Of a DNA stretch of 64,000 bases, positions 42,063 through 49,365 are shown piece after piece. Location of the stretch: the NCBI GenBank assembly GCA_030834895.1, contig JAUQXA010000060.1, positions 124,001-188,000 of the forward strand, written 5' to 3'. The stretch is from Anaerolineales bacterium. Its GTDB lineage: Bacteria; Chloroflexota; Anaerolineae; Anaerolineales; Villigracilaceae. The notes beneath the pieces are model-generated. The model was not told the origin of the DNA. It was given only the letters and a program-made list of their open reading frames with translations, and did not search any database. The stretch's first letter is position 1, and every line of letters starts with the position of its first letter. The position numbers were made by a program, and so were the translations under genes.

Positions 42063-43492
42063 CAAGGCGGCGATTCTATGAGTGCCGCTTGTTTATCTGC
42101 TACTTCCACATCCATCGAGACTTCGGGAATGGTGATGACCATAAGCAGCGAAGCGGCCATGCCGATGGCGCCAACAAGGAAGATCAGCTTCAACCCGTCT
42201 TCGAGATCAGGAGCGCTGTTCTGGACCAGACCCAGAATGGCAGGGGCGATGGCCATACCCATCATGACAAAGAAGAACATCGCACCAATGGACACACCCA
42301 GTAAACGCCTGGGGACTGCAAACTGCGCCACCAATGTGTTGATGGTGGGCATGACGCTGTTACCGAAGCCGACCAGAGCTGTTATCAAAACAAAGAGCCA
42401 GATTGGTGTTTCCGCAGTGAATTGCCACATGACGAACATGGCGACGGTGAGAATGGCATAGCCAGCGATATACATCCATTTGTATTTCCTGGTCTTGGCC
42501 ATCAAGAATCCCGCCGGGACGCCCATGAAAGCCATCAGCATGCTGAAAGGAGTCAGCATTGAGCCGCTGACGGTAGGGCTGACGGCCATCACATTTTGGG
42601 CGAAGATCGGCGAGTAAATCATCACGCCCAGCAAACCAAACAAAGACATAAAGCCAGCACCTGCGGCGGTGATAAATGTACGATTGAAAAGCACCTGCAA
42701 GTCGAGGATGGGGGCTTTGGCTTTCTTTTCGACCATGATGAAGCCAATCCAGGCGACCACAGAAGACGCGATCATGCCGATTCCCAATCCAACTTTTCCT
42801 GGCGCGCCAACCCATGAAAAGCCAAAGATGAGCGTCGCGGAAGCGATGACCATCACAATGACACCCAGGGTGTCCACTCTTTGCTCGACTTTTTGTGTGC
42901 GCCCGGGGATGCCGGCTGCGACCAGTCCGCCGGAAATCAACACAATCGGCACACAAATCCAGAATAAACCACGCCACCCCATGCTACCATCAGTGATGAT
43001 GCCACCCAGGGTGGGGGCGATGGTCGCGGCAATACCGGCGGGCAGGTTGAGCATGCCGCTCCATTTCGCGCGCGCGGCCGACTCGAAAAGGTCACCGATG
43101 ACCTAGAAGCACATCGGAGCGATGGCCCCCTGTCCCAAGGCAAGGACAACACGAGCCACAATGGCAAAGTTCATTGAAGTGCTGATGATGGAAAGGATGG
43201 CGCCCACCAAAAACAGCCCCAGCGAAATAAGCAGGATGGCACGACGTCCGTACATGTCGGATAATTTTCCGAATAAAAGCGCGGCGACCGCCGAGCCGAG
43301 CGCAGGCAGGGCGATCAACCAGGCAAACAGCGCCATGCCTTTGAATTCCTCGACCATGTTGGGCTGAGCGATGTTAATACCGTTTAAAAAGAAGTAAGGC
43401 GCGAAATAGGCAATGAAGACGGCCCACAAGCCAATGGCGACCTTTCTTGAGTCCGTTCCCTGATCGACGGGTGAAGCTTGTGTTTGAGCCAT
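42062..43492 (-). pseudogene. MFS transporter interrupted by one in-frame amber codon
   Basis: A major facilitator superfamily exporter/importer of the drug:H+ antiporter type, 477 codons in one frame, interrupted by a single TAG at 43105-43103. Upstream: AWLIALPALGSAVAALLFGKLSDMYGRR (motif A) to GQGAIAPMCF; downstream, in the same frame: VIGDLFESAARAKWSGMLNLPAGI and the remaining helices. Relatives commonly have an aromatic residue (Tyr) at this site, so a single base change from TAC or TAT explains the stop. There is no frameshift or other decay, so it is a young pseudogene, a sequencing error, or is read through. It is the last gene of the second methyltransferase operon. Confidence 0.85.
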
Positions 43493-43561
43493 TAAGTTTC
43501 TCCTATTTTCTTATTTGTGTATATTTAACCCAATGGGTTTGAAAAACGGAATCTAAAACCA

Positions 43562-43587
43562 ACGTCCCGAAGAAATCTTCGAGACGT
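43562..43587 (-). other. Intercistronic hairpin between methyltransferase and MFS genes
   Basis: ACGTC-c-CGAAGA, loop AA, TCTTCG-a-GACGT pair with one internal C/A mismatch. On the minus strand it is followed by TTGGTTTTAG. It may attenuate transcription into the MFS gene. Confidence 0.45.
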
Positions 43588-43620
43588 TTTCGAAATCTAC
43601 AATTGTCGAGGACGCTCCAT

Positions 43621-44949
43621 CTACTTTTTGACTGAATCCATGAAGGCGCGAAGCTTTTCGTCGGTGGTATTTTCGAAGTAGCAACCATGAGCCATGATAT
43701 AAGCCGGTAAATCTGCGAACAAATCCATCAAGCCGGCGCAATAAGCGCGAACTTCATCGGTTGTGCCGGCAGCCATCAGCGAGGCGGGGACATTCCCGGC
43801 GATGATGTATTTGTCACCCAGGACTTCCTTCACCCGCTTCATGTCGCTCTTGTCGAAATGGCAGACCAGCGATTTTTCGGGCATCTGCGCCAGATATTCC
43901 AGGCGGGTGTTGTAGGAACCTTCGATGAACAGGTAACTGGTGACGCCCTCTTCGTACAGCGCCATCATGACCTGCTTCCAGGTGGGCCAATAGAACTTCT
44001 CGAACTGCTCCTGGGACATGAAACCATCCGCGCCTTTGTGCAGTACGTACATCGCGCAAGGAGCGCCGGTGCGGTCGCTGGCGCCGATGATGGACTTGAT
44101 CAGGACAGGCACATAAGCTTCGGTGGCTGCCAGCAAATCCTTCGGGTGGCGATACATATCCATCAGGATGCCCTTGGTGCCGCGCAGGGTGTCGCCAAGA
44201 TAGTCGAATGGGGTCTTGACGATATTCAAGCCCATGCCGGGGAAACCTTCGGCTGCGACCATGCCGCCGGTCTGACCGATTGCGCCCAACGTCTTCATCA
44301 ACTCGTTTCCGGCTTCCATCATTTTGTGGAGCATTTCCTGGAAGGGCGGCAACCCAAACGGAACCAGCAAATCGATGGTGTCTATGCTTTCCGAAATGCG
44401 TGGGAAGTCTGGAAGCATGGCCAGTGGGGCTAATGCGCCATAAGCGCGCGGCAAGTACTGTTTGAGCCAGAAAGCGGTCGGGTCGGCAATGAAATCCTTA
44501 TATTCATCGGCCCGCATGTACTCGCCTTCAACCGCCTGGATGGCTAAATTATCGGGCAGTTTCTGACCACCCCAGAGATACAACTTGAAATCCAAAATAT
44601 CCCAGGATTTGCCAGGATACGGCATCACACCAACTGACACATCCGGTTTGAATTCTCGATGGAATTCCAGGACAGGTTCCCGTAGTTTTTCATGGTTGTA
44701 AATGATATCCCTGCCTTGAAACCCTTTGCGGCGCACGACATATTCATTGGCGCCCATGAAAGGATCGGCTATGGGGCGGTCATGCGGCTCCATATCGTAG
44801 ATTTTGCGCAGGCGTCCAATACGCTCTTTGTAGTTTGCTTCCGCTTCCGGGCTGACAAACTGTACCGGGACATTCTGCCATGCATCAAGACGCGCTTTTC
44901 GTCTTTCGAGCGGGGAAAGTTGATTCCAATTATCGGGTCTGACAAACAT
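43621..44949 (-). CDS. URO-D-superfamily corrinoid methyltransferase 2
   Basis: A 442-residue paralogue of the methyltransferase at 23544-24887, with parallel segments such as DTLRGTKGILMDMYRHPKDLLAATEA, VLHKGADGFMSQEQFEKFYWPTWKQVM and the C-terminal GCYFENTTDEKLRAFMDSVKK. One difference stands out: the motif near the C-terminal third reads VCHFDKSDM here versus WMVDQSDM in the paralogue, a change close to where MtaA-type enzymes bind zinc. It follows a corrinoid protein gene by 11 bases and should transfer a methyl group from an O-methylated substrate to that protein, or from it to an acceptor. Confidence 0.85.
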   Translation of the reverse strand: MFVRPDNWNQLSPLERRKARLDAWQNVPVQFVSPEAEANYKERIGRLRKIYDMEPHDRPIADPFMGANEYVVRRKGFQGRDIIYNHEKLREPVLEFHREFKPDVSVGVMPYPGKSWDILDFKLYLWGGQKLPDNLAIQAVEGEYMRADEYKDFIADPTAFWLKQYLPRAYGALAPLAMLPDFPRISESIDTIDLLVPFGLPPFQEMLHKMMEAGNELMKTLGAIGQTGGMVAAEGFPGMGLNIVKTPFDYLGDTLRGTKGILMDMYRHPKDLLAATEAYVPVLIKSIIGASDRTGAPCAMYVLHKGADGFMSQEQFEKFYWPTWKQVMMALYEEGVTSYLFIEGSYNTRLEYLAQMPEKSLVCHFDKSDMKRVKEVLGDKYIIAGNVPASLMAAGTTDEVRAYCAGLMDLFADLPAYIMAHGCYFENTTDEKLRAFMDSVKK

Positions 44950-44960
44950 GGTTCACACTC

Positions 44961-45581
44961 CTATGCCCAGCTTTTGGCGAGGGCGACGGCAGCCATGGCG
45001 TCCTTGCCATAGGCGTCCGCGCCGGTGTACTGGCGGATATTCTCGTCAACCTGTCCGCCGCCGATCATCACTTTGACATCGGTCAACCCGGCGTCCTTCA
45101 AAGCCTGAACTGTGAACTTCATCGGGTCGAAGGCCAACGTCAGGAACCCGCTCAACCCGACGATCTTGGCTCCAGTCTGTTTAACTGTTTCGACGAACTT
45201 GGCAGGCGGTACATCCACACCAAGATCGGTCACTTCGAAACCGTTGATATCGAGCATGAAGCCGACGATGTCCTTGGCGATGTCGTGGATATCGCCCTGC
45301 ACGGTTCCCAGCACAACCTTGCCGAGTTTCTTGGTCTCGCCCGACTGCTTGATGCGCGGCTTGACGACAGCGGAAATCTGACCAAGGATTTCCCCGGCCA
45401 ACATCAACTCCGGGATGAAGCTCTCCCCGGTTTCGAAACGCTTGCCGATGATGCCCATCGCTTCGCGGCACGCATCCAGGATCCGCACCGGGTCAGCGCC
45501 TGAATCGAGCAACTTCCTCGTGATCTCCACGGCGTCACCTTCCCGCATTTCTGTGATGGCTTCTATCAGTTCCTTTGACAT
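44961..45581 (-). CDS. Corrinoid-binding methyl-transfer protein 2
   Basis: A 206-residue cobalamin-binding protein very similar to corrinoid protein 1, especially in the helical cap (EAITEMREGDAVEI, FIPELMLAGEILGQ). The B12 motif reads GDIHDIAKD: D97 and H99 are kept but the glycine of DxHxxG is replaced by alanine at 102 (GCC codon). It sits between the methyl-THF methyltransferase gene and the URO-D-type methyltransferase gene, the expected order for an O-demethylase (donor enzyme, corrinoid carrier, THF enzyme). Start ATG 45581 has a GGAG site. Confidence 0.92.
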   Translation of the reverse strand: MSKELIEAITEMREGDAVEITRKLLDSGADPVRILDACREAMGIIGKRFETGESFIPELMLAGEILGQISAVVKPRIKQSGETKKLGKVVLGTVQGDIHDIAKDIVGFMLDINGFEVTDLGVDVPPAKFVETVKQTGAKIVGLSGFLTLAFDPMKFTVQALKDAGLTDVKVMIGGGQVDENIRQYTGADAYGKDAMAAVALAKSWA

Positions 45582-45708
45582 GGTTTCTCCTTTGAAATGG
45601 ATTTCAAATTTTAAACGTCCCGAAAGTTTCCACGAAAACCTTTTTCGGAAAACTAACCCTCACCGCACTGGCGTACGACGCAAGTGTCGGGACGGTGTAT
45701 CGCATCGG

Positions 45709-46515
45709 CTATTCAGCAGGCTTGTCGAAGATGCCCTTGCGTGAGGCGCGGATGTAGTTCAGGCAGTGCTTGTCTTTCCCGAGCAGAAGTTCAGTGGTGA
45801 CGATCGCTGCCTGCAATTCCTTGTCCAAAGGGTCGAGAATGGCGCTATCCAGTCCCGCCTGCATCGCCAGGATCAACAGTCCGCGGTTTACCTGCTTGCG
45901 GGCTGGCAGTCCAAAGGAAATGTTGCTCAAGCCCATTGTGAAATGCACGTCCGGGTATTTCGCATGCACGGCGCGGATGGTGTCACAGGCGATCACAGCG
46001 CTTTGGTTCATGGTGGCAATGGTCATGGCCAGAGGGTCAACATACACTTTGTTGTCCGGCACGCCAGCCGCACGAGTCGATCCCAACACCTTTTCGATCA
46101 CTTCCATGCGTTTGTCGAATGTTTCGGGGATTTTCTTTTCATCCATTGCCAACGCGACCACATCACAGCCATGTTCAGCAACGATGGGCAGAATCTTCTC
46201 CAGGCGCTCCGGTTCGCCGCTGATCGAATTAATCATGGGAGTTTTGTTCACAGCCTTGATCGCAATCTCGAGAGATTTGGGGTTGGCGCTGTCGAGCGAC
46301 AATGGGATATCCACCACAGATTGGATGTTCTCGATCATCCAGATCAGGTCATCCGGTTCTTTATCCGGATGTGTGCCTGCGTTCACATCCAACCAGGTGG
46401 ACCCAGCCTCGGCCTGTTTCCGCGCCAGGTCCTTGATGAATCCCGCATCCCGTTCAGCAATCGCCTGCGCCACACGCTTGCGGGTTCCATTGATCTTTTC
46501 TCCGATGATTTTCAT
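45709..46515 (-). CDS. Methyltetrahydrofolate:corrinoid methyltransferase (AcsE/MtvA type)
   Basis: A 268-residue pterin-binding TIM barrel of the dihydropteroate-synthase-like methyltransferase family. Signatures: IIGEKINGTRKRV at the N-terminus, WLDVNAGT, DIPLSLDSANP, PMINSISGEPERL, and GLSNISFGLPARKQVNRGL. In O-demethylase systems this enzyme moves the methyl group from the corrinoid protein to tetrahydrofolate, feeding the Wood-Ljungdahl methyl branch; AcsE itself runs in the opposite direction. It lies 127 bases upstream of the corrinoid-protein gene in the same operon. No equivalent is present near the first corrinoid/URO-D pair. Confidence 0.9.
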   Translation of the reverse strand: MKIIGEKINGTRKRVAQAIAERDAGFIKDLARKQAEAGSTWLDVNAGTHPDKEPDDLIWMIENIQSVVDIPLSLDSANPKSLEIAIKAVNKTPMINSISGEPERLEKILPIVAEHGCDVVALAMDEKKIPETFDKRMEVIEKVLGSTRAAGVPDNKVYVDPLAMTIATMNQSAVIACDTIRAVHAKYPDVHFTMGLSNISFGLPARKQVNRGLLILAMQAGLDSAILDPLDKELQAAIVTTELLLGKDKHCLNYIRASRKGIFDKPAE

Positions 46516-46562
46516 TTTTTCTCCTGATGAAAAGGAACCAAAGGCTTTAAATAAGAGCCGTA

Positions 46563-47264
46563 TTAACGATTGGCAAAATCTTGATACGATACGGTCTCTC
46601 CCGGGGCTGTGACCACGAATTCGCCGTCCCAGGGACCGAATATCATCTTTTTGACGAATGCAGGTGAACCCTGAATCTCTTCGAAGCGCAGTCCGAATTT
46701 TTCGGCGGTTTTGCGCGCATATTCCCGGTAGCGCTCGATTTCATACACACCCGTATCGATAAAAGCGAGGCGCCTGTAATTCTTGAGCAGGAGCCCGGTC
46801 ATGCGTTCCGCCCTGGCTTCCCCATATTTTTCGACCAATAACTTATGTTCTTCGAAGGGAGTATCGCCTGCCTCGATCCACCCTTTGGTGAGGTAGTATG
46901 TGCCGGGTTCCTTCCTTGACTGTTCCTTGTAGGCATTGCACGAACCCAGGAATATGCCGATGCAATCATCAGTACGGGGGATAACCAGCGTGGCGGTTGT
47001 GGCTTTGAGTCCCACCACAGCCATTGAGCACAGTCCATAACCCAGCAGCAACACATCGGCACTCCGACTGGCTTCGTCTATCTTTTCCTGTAAAACCTTT
47101 TTCAGTTCCGCTGGATTAATGTGCAGGCCGAAATCAAGTACCTCATGCGGCACATCGTCTGGAAGGAAAGGCAGCATTTCCTCGATCACGGTTGCGCAGG
47201 CAATCACCCGGCGGTGCGCAGAGTACAAATGATTCCAACGATCAGGGGCGGGGGAAGTGTTCAC
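46563..47264 (-). CDS. DUF1638-family protein of corrinoid methyltransferase operons
   Basis: A 233-residue DUF1638 protein: VIACATVIEEMLPFLP at the start, then HEVLDFGLHINPAELKKVLQEKIDE, LLLGYGLCSMAVVGLKA, VIPRTDDCIGIFLGS and GTYYLTKGWIE. The family recurs in operons for methylated-compound catabolism but has no established function. The apparent start is GTG at 47264, with a weak ribosome site. It is the first gene of the minus-strand methyltransferase operon, divergent from a GntR regulator. The conserved cysteines (GLCS, DDCI) and a TYYLTKGW motif suggest ligand or metal binding. Confidence 0.78.
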   Translation of the reverse strand: MNTSPAPDRWNHLYSAHRRVIACATVIEEMLPFLPDDVPHEVLDFGLHINPAELKKVLQEKIDEASRSADVLLLGYGLCSMAVVGLKATTATLVIPRTDDCIGIFLGSCNAYKEQSRKEPGTYYLTKGWIEAGDTPFEEHKLLVEKYGEARAERMTGLLLKNYRRLAFIDTGVYEIERYREYARKTAEKFGLRFEEIQGSPAFVKKMIFGPWDGEFVVTAPGETVSYQDFANR

Positions 47265-47334
47265 TGAAATTTCATATCAGGAAATAGCCAAGCGTGATAC
47301 AATCGGTATGGACGATAAATTTATACACTTATAT

Positions 47335-47376
47335 AGGGAAGTGTTCAAGTGACAAATGTCACCTTCCCTGTTTTTT
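47335..47376 (+). promoter_or_regulatory. Operator plus terminator-like hairpin in the gntR leader
   Basis: GTGACA-aa-TGTCAC (47349-47362) is a perfect palindrome. It is nested in a larger hairpin: AGGGAAG (47335-47341) pairs with CTTCCCT (47363-47369), with a 7-base bulge on the left side. Six T residues follow (47371-47376), just 7 bases before the gntR ATG at 47384. The structure could be both a regulator-binding site and an intrinsic terminator in the leader. It lies between divergent genes for DUF1638 and GntR. Confidence 0.5.
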
Positions 47377-47383
47377 CGAAAAA

Positions 47384-48157
47384 ATGGCGCAAAAACCCAA
47401 CGGACAGATCTTACAACAGACTGCTTCCATCGACCGCAGTTCATACGAGCCTGCCTATGCCCAATTAGCAAACATCCTGCGCCAGAGCATGGCGGCCGGT
47501 TTGTTGCGTCCCGGCAACCAGCTACCTTCCGAAGCCCAGATATGCAAACGATACGGCGTCAGCCCAATGACCGTTCGCAGGGCGATTAATTCTCTGGCGG
47601 ATCAGGGTATTGTGATTGCCGAACAGGGGCGAGGCACCTTTGTAAAACCCATCGCAATGGGTGAAGCCACCTTCCATTTAAAAAAATTACAGGAAATATT
47701 GAATGATGCGGAACACACCTCCGTTAATGTGCTGGAGGCAAGAATCGTGAGAGCCGATGAACGCGTGGCGCGCAAACTGGCAATTCCCCCCGGGCAACGC
47801 ACCGTCTACATCCGCCGCATTTTACGGACCGAAAACCTGCCCGTGCTATACCATCGCGAGTACCTCGTCTATGATCCCACCCGCCCCATCGTCGAAGCCG
47901 AATTGGAAGTCACCGCCCTGCGACATCTCTTCAGCGGGACCGGGGAGACCATCCTCAAGCATGGGGATATCAGCCTCGAAGCCACCCTGCTGAACGAAGA
48001 GGAAGCCCAGTTGTTGCAAGTCGAGCAACCCAGGGCGGCATTCTGTTTCGAGCATCTCTTCTACGACTTTGACAACAAACCGATCAGTTGGGGCTGGTTC
48101 ATTGGGCGCAACGATCTCCTGCGCTTCATCACACAGGTAGGGCTTCTGGAAGGATAA
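47384..48157 (+). CDS. GntR-family (HutC/UTRA) transcriptional regulator
   Basis: A 257-residue regulator, start ATG 47384 (MAQKPNGQILQQ). The winged helix is LPSEAQICKRYGVSPMTVRRAINSLADQGIVIAEQGRGTFV; the C-terminal UTRA ligand domain shows VYIRRILRTENLPVLYHREYLVYDP and ISLEATLLNEEEAQLLQV. HutC-type regulators respond to small metabolites of the operon they control. It is divergent from the methyltransferase operon and 8 bases upstream of a third corrinoid protein gene, so it probably controls both directions through the palindrome at 47349-47362. Confidence 0.9.
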   Translation: MAQKPNGQILQQTASIDRSSYEPAYAQLANILRQSMAAGLLRPGNQLPSEAQICKRYGVSPMTVRRAINSLADQGIVIAEQGRGTFVKPIAMGEATFHLKKLQEILNDAEHTSVNVLEARIVRADERVARKLAIPPGQRTVYIRRILRTENLPVLYHREYLVYDPTRPIVEAELEVTALRHLFSGTGETILKHGDISLEATLLNEEEAQLLQVEQPRAAFCFEHLFYDFDNKPISWGWFIGRNDLLRFITQVGLLEG

Positions 48158-48165
48158 TTATTCTC

Positions 48166-48822
48166 ATGAGCAATTCCTCACCCACCACAAATCAGCTTTC
48201 CCGACTAGTCGCAGACTTGGAGGAAGACACCGTACTTAAACTTGTTCAACAACGCCTGGACATGGGCGATGAGCCGCTTCAAATTATCAATGAGTGCAAT
48301 GAAGGAATGCGTGAAGTCGGTCTGCGTTATGAAAGGGGCGAATATTTTGTCGCCGGACTCATCATGTCGGGCGAGATCTTGCGTGAGGTTGTCGAACTTG
48401 TCCAACCGTTTTTGATCCAGCCGTCAGATGGAAAAATGTTGGGACGCGTACTGGTGGGCACGGTCTCGGGTGACATTCACGATATTGGGAAAAACATATT
48501 TGGGATGCTGCTCTCCTGTCACGGCTTCGATGTCATCGACCTGGGAGTGGATGTCAGGCCGGACGTATTTGCCGCCAAAGCAATCGAAACAAAGCCTGAC
48601 ATTGTGGGGCTATCGGGTCTCATCACCGCCTCTTTTGAGATGATGAAGGAAACCATCACGGCATTACGAAACGAAGCACATAAACACAAGCTGACATTCC
48701 CTATTATCATCGGCGGCGGCATGATCGACGACCAAATTCGCCAATATGTTGGCGCAGACCACTGGACGCCGGATGCGATGGCAGGGGTAAGGTTGTGTGA
48801 AGAATTGTTGAGCAACCGTTGA
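48166..48822 (+). CDS. Corrinoid-binding protein 3
   Basis: A 218-residue cobalamin-binding protein. The helical cap is followed by VGTVSGDIHDIGKNIFG with a regular DxHxxG (D103, H105, G108), then DLGVDVRPDVFAAKA, GLSGLITASFEMMK and IIIGGGMIDDQI. It is more distant from the other two and has no methyltransferase next to it, lying instead directly behind the GntR gene. It could serve the methyltransferases on the divergent operon or act as a light- or B12-sensing partner of the regulator. It begins at ATG 48166 after GGAAGGAT. Confidence 0.85.
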   Translation: MSNSSPTTNQLSRLVADLEEDTVLKLVQQRLDMGDEPLQIINECNEGMREVGLRYERGEYFVAGLIMSGEILREVVELVQPFLIQPSDGKMLGRVLVGTVSGDIHDIGKNIFGMLLSCHGFDVIDLGVDVRPDVFAAKAIETKPDIVGLSGLITASFEMMKETITALRNEAHKHKLTFPIIIGGGMIDDQIRQYVGADHWTPDAMAGVRLCEELLSNR

Positions 48823-48859
48823 CAGTAAAGCTAAGGAATTTTACAGTTGTTCCCCCGCC

Positions 48860-48879
48860 CCATCACATCGTGCTGTGCA
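48860..48879. repeat. Dispersed 20-base repeat, copy 2
   Basis: CCATCACATCGTGCTGTGCA matches 16082-16101 at 19 of 20 positions. It opens a 543-base stretch without genes (48823-49365) that also contains the hairpins at 49038 and 49217. Confidence 0.35.
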
Positions 48880-49037
48880 TCAACTTCGGACAATATTGCA
48901 GCGCCCCCCAGATGTGCGGATTGAATTTTCTCGCTCTCTGCCAAATCTGCAATGGTCCGCGCCATCTCAAATTCTCTGAATCAAATTTTATCACAGGCTT
49001 GCTTTGCGCCTCCGACCCTCCGCCTGCTATGTAGGCA

Positions 49038-49070
49038 CCTCCCCCATCCTGCTCTGCAGGATGGGGGAGG
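49038..49070. repeat. Perfect 14-bp G/C-rich hairpin
   Basis: CCTCCCCCATCCTG, loop CTCTG, CAGGATGGGGGAGG. It is a very stable stem in the gene-free gap after corrinoid protein 3. No T-run follows on either strand, so it resembles a dispersed palindromic element more than an intrinsic terminator. Confidence 0.55.
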
Positions 49071-49216
49071 AAGGGTAGGGACGGGGGACATAACACCCGA
49101 TCTGATGGTCGAGTAGCTCTGCCTGTTTTTGCAAGGCGTACCGAGACCCAGCGAGTGGTGGGGTTGGGGAAGGGTTTCAATCTGTGACGTAATAAAACAT
49201 GCCGGTTTTGTATGGT

Positions 49217-49302
49217 ATGGCCACAAAACGACTTGGCGAAGGACTCACCAAGTCGTTTTGTGATTCACATATATCAGTTACTCGTGCCGCTTTTTATCCC
49301 CA
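49217..49302. repeat. Hairpin repeat element, left copy
   Basis: A 15-bp stem CACAAAACGACTTGG / CCAAGTCGTTTTGTG (49222-49236, 49248-49262) followed by an A/T-rich stretch and CTTTTTATCCCC. A clearly related sequence with the same layout and orientation occurs at 56951-57037. The two bracket the rhamnoside gene cluster. Confidence 0.55.
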
Positions 49303-49365
49303 TCCAGCAGTTTGCCGGAGAGGCGGGTAATTTGCGTGAAATAGAATCGCAAACTTAGGAAAAAA

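Noticed and set aside
43103..43105. In-frame TAG as a pyrrolysine codon
   Set aside because: Pyrrolysine is known in methylamine methyltransferases, not MFS transporters, and no pyl genes or PYLIS-like context are visible. A nonsense mutation or sequencing error is simpler.
45766..46612. Two plus-strand open frames of 253 and 280 codons
   Set aside because: They lie antisense to the methyl-THF methyltransferase gene, which has clear family motifs; no supporting evidence for the plus strand.
48823..49365. Insertion sequence or composite transposon in the gene-poor gap
   Set aside because: Strong hairpins and repeats are present, but there is no transposase reading frame, no matching terminal inverted repeats at both ends and no target duplication that I can see.
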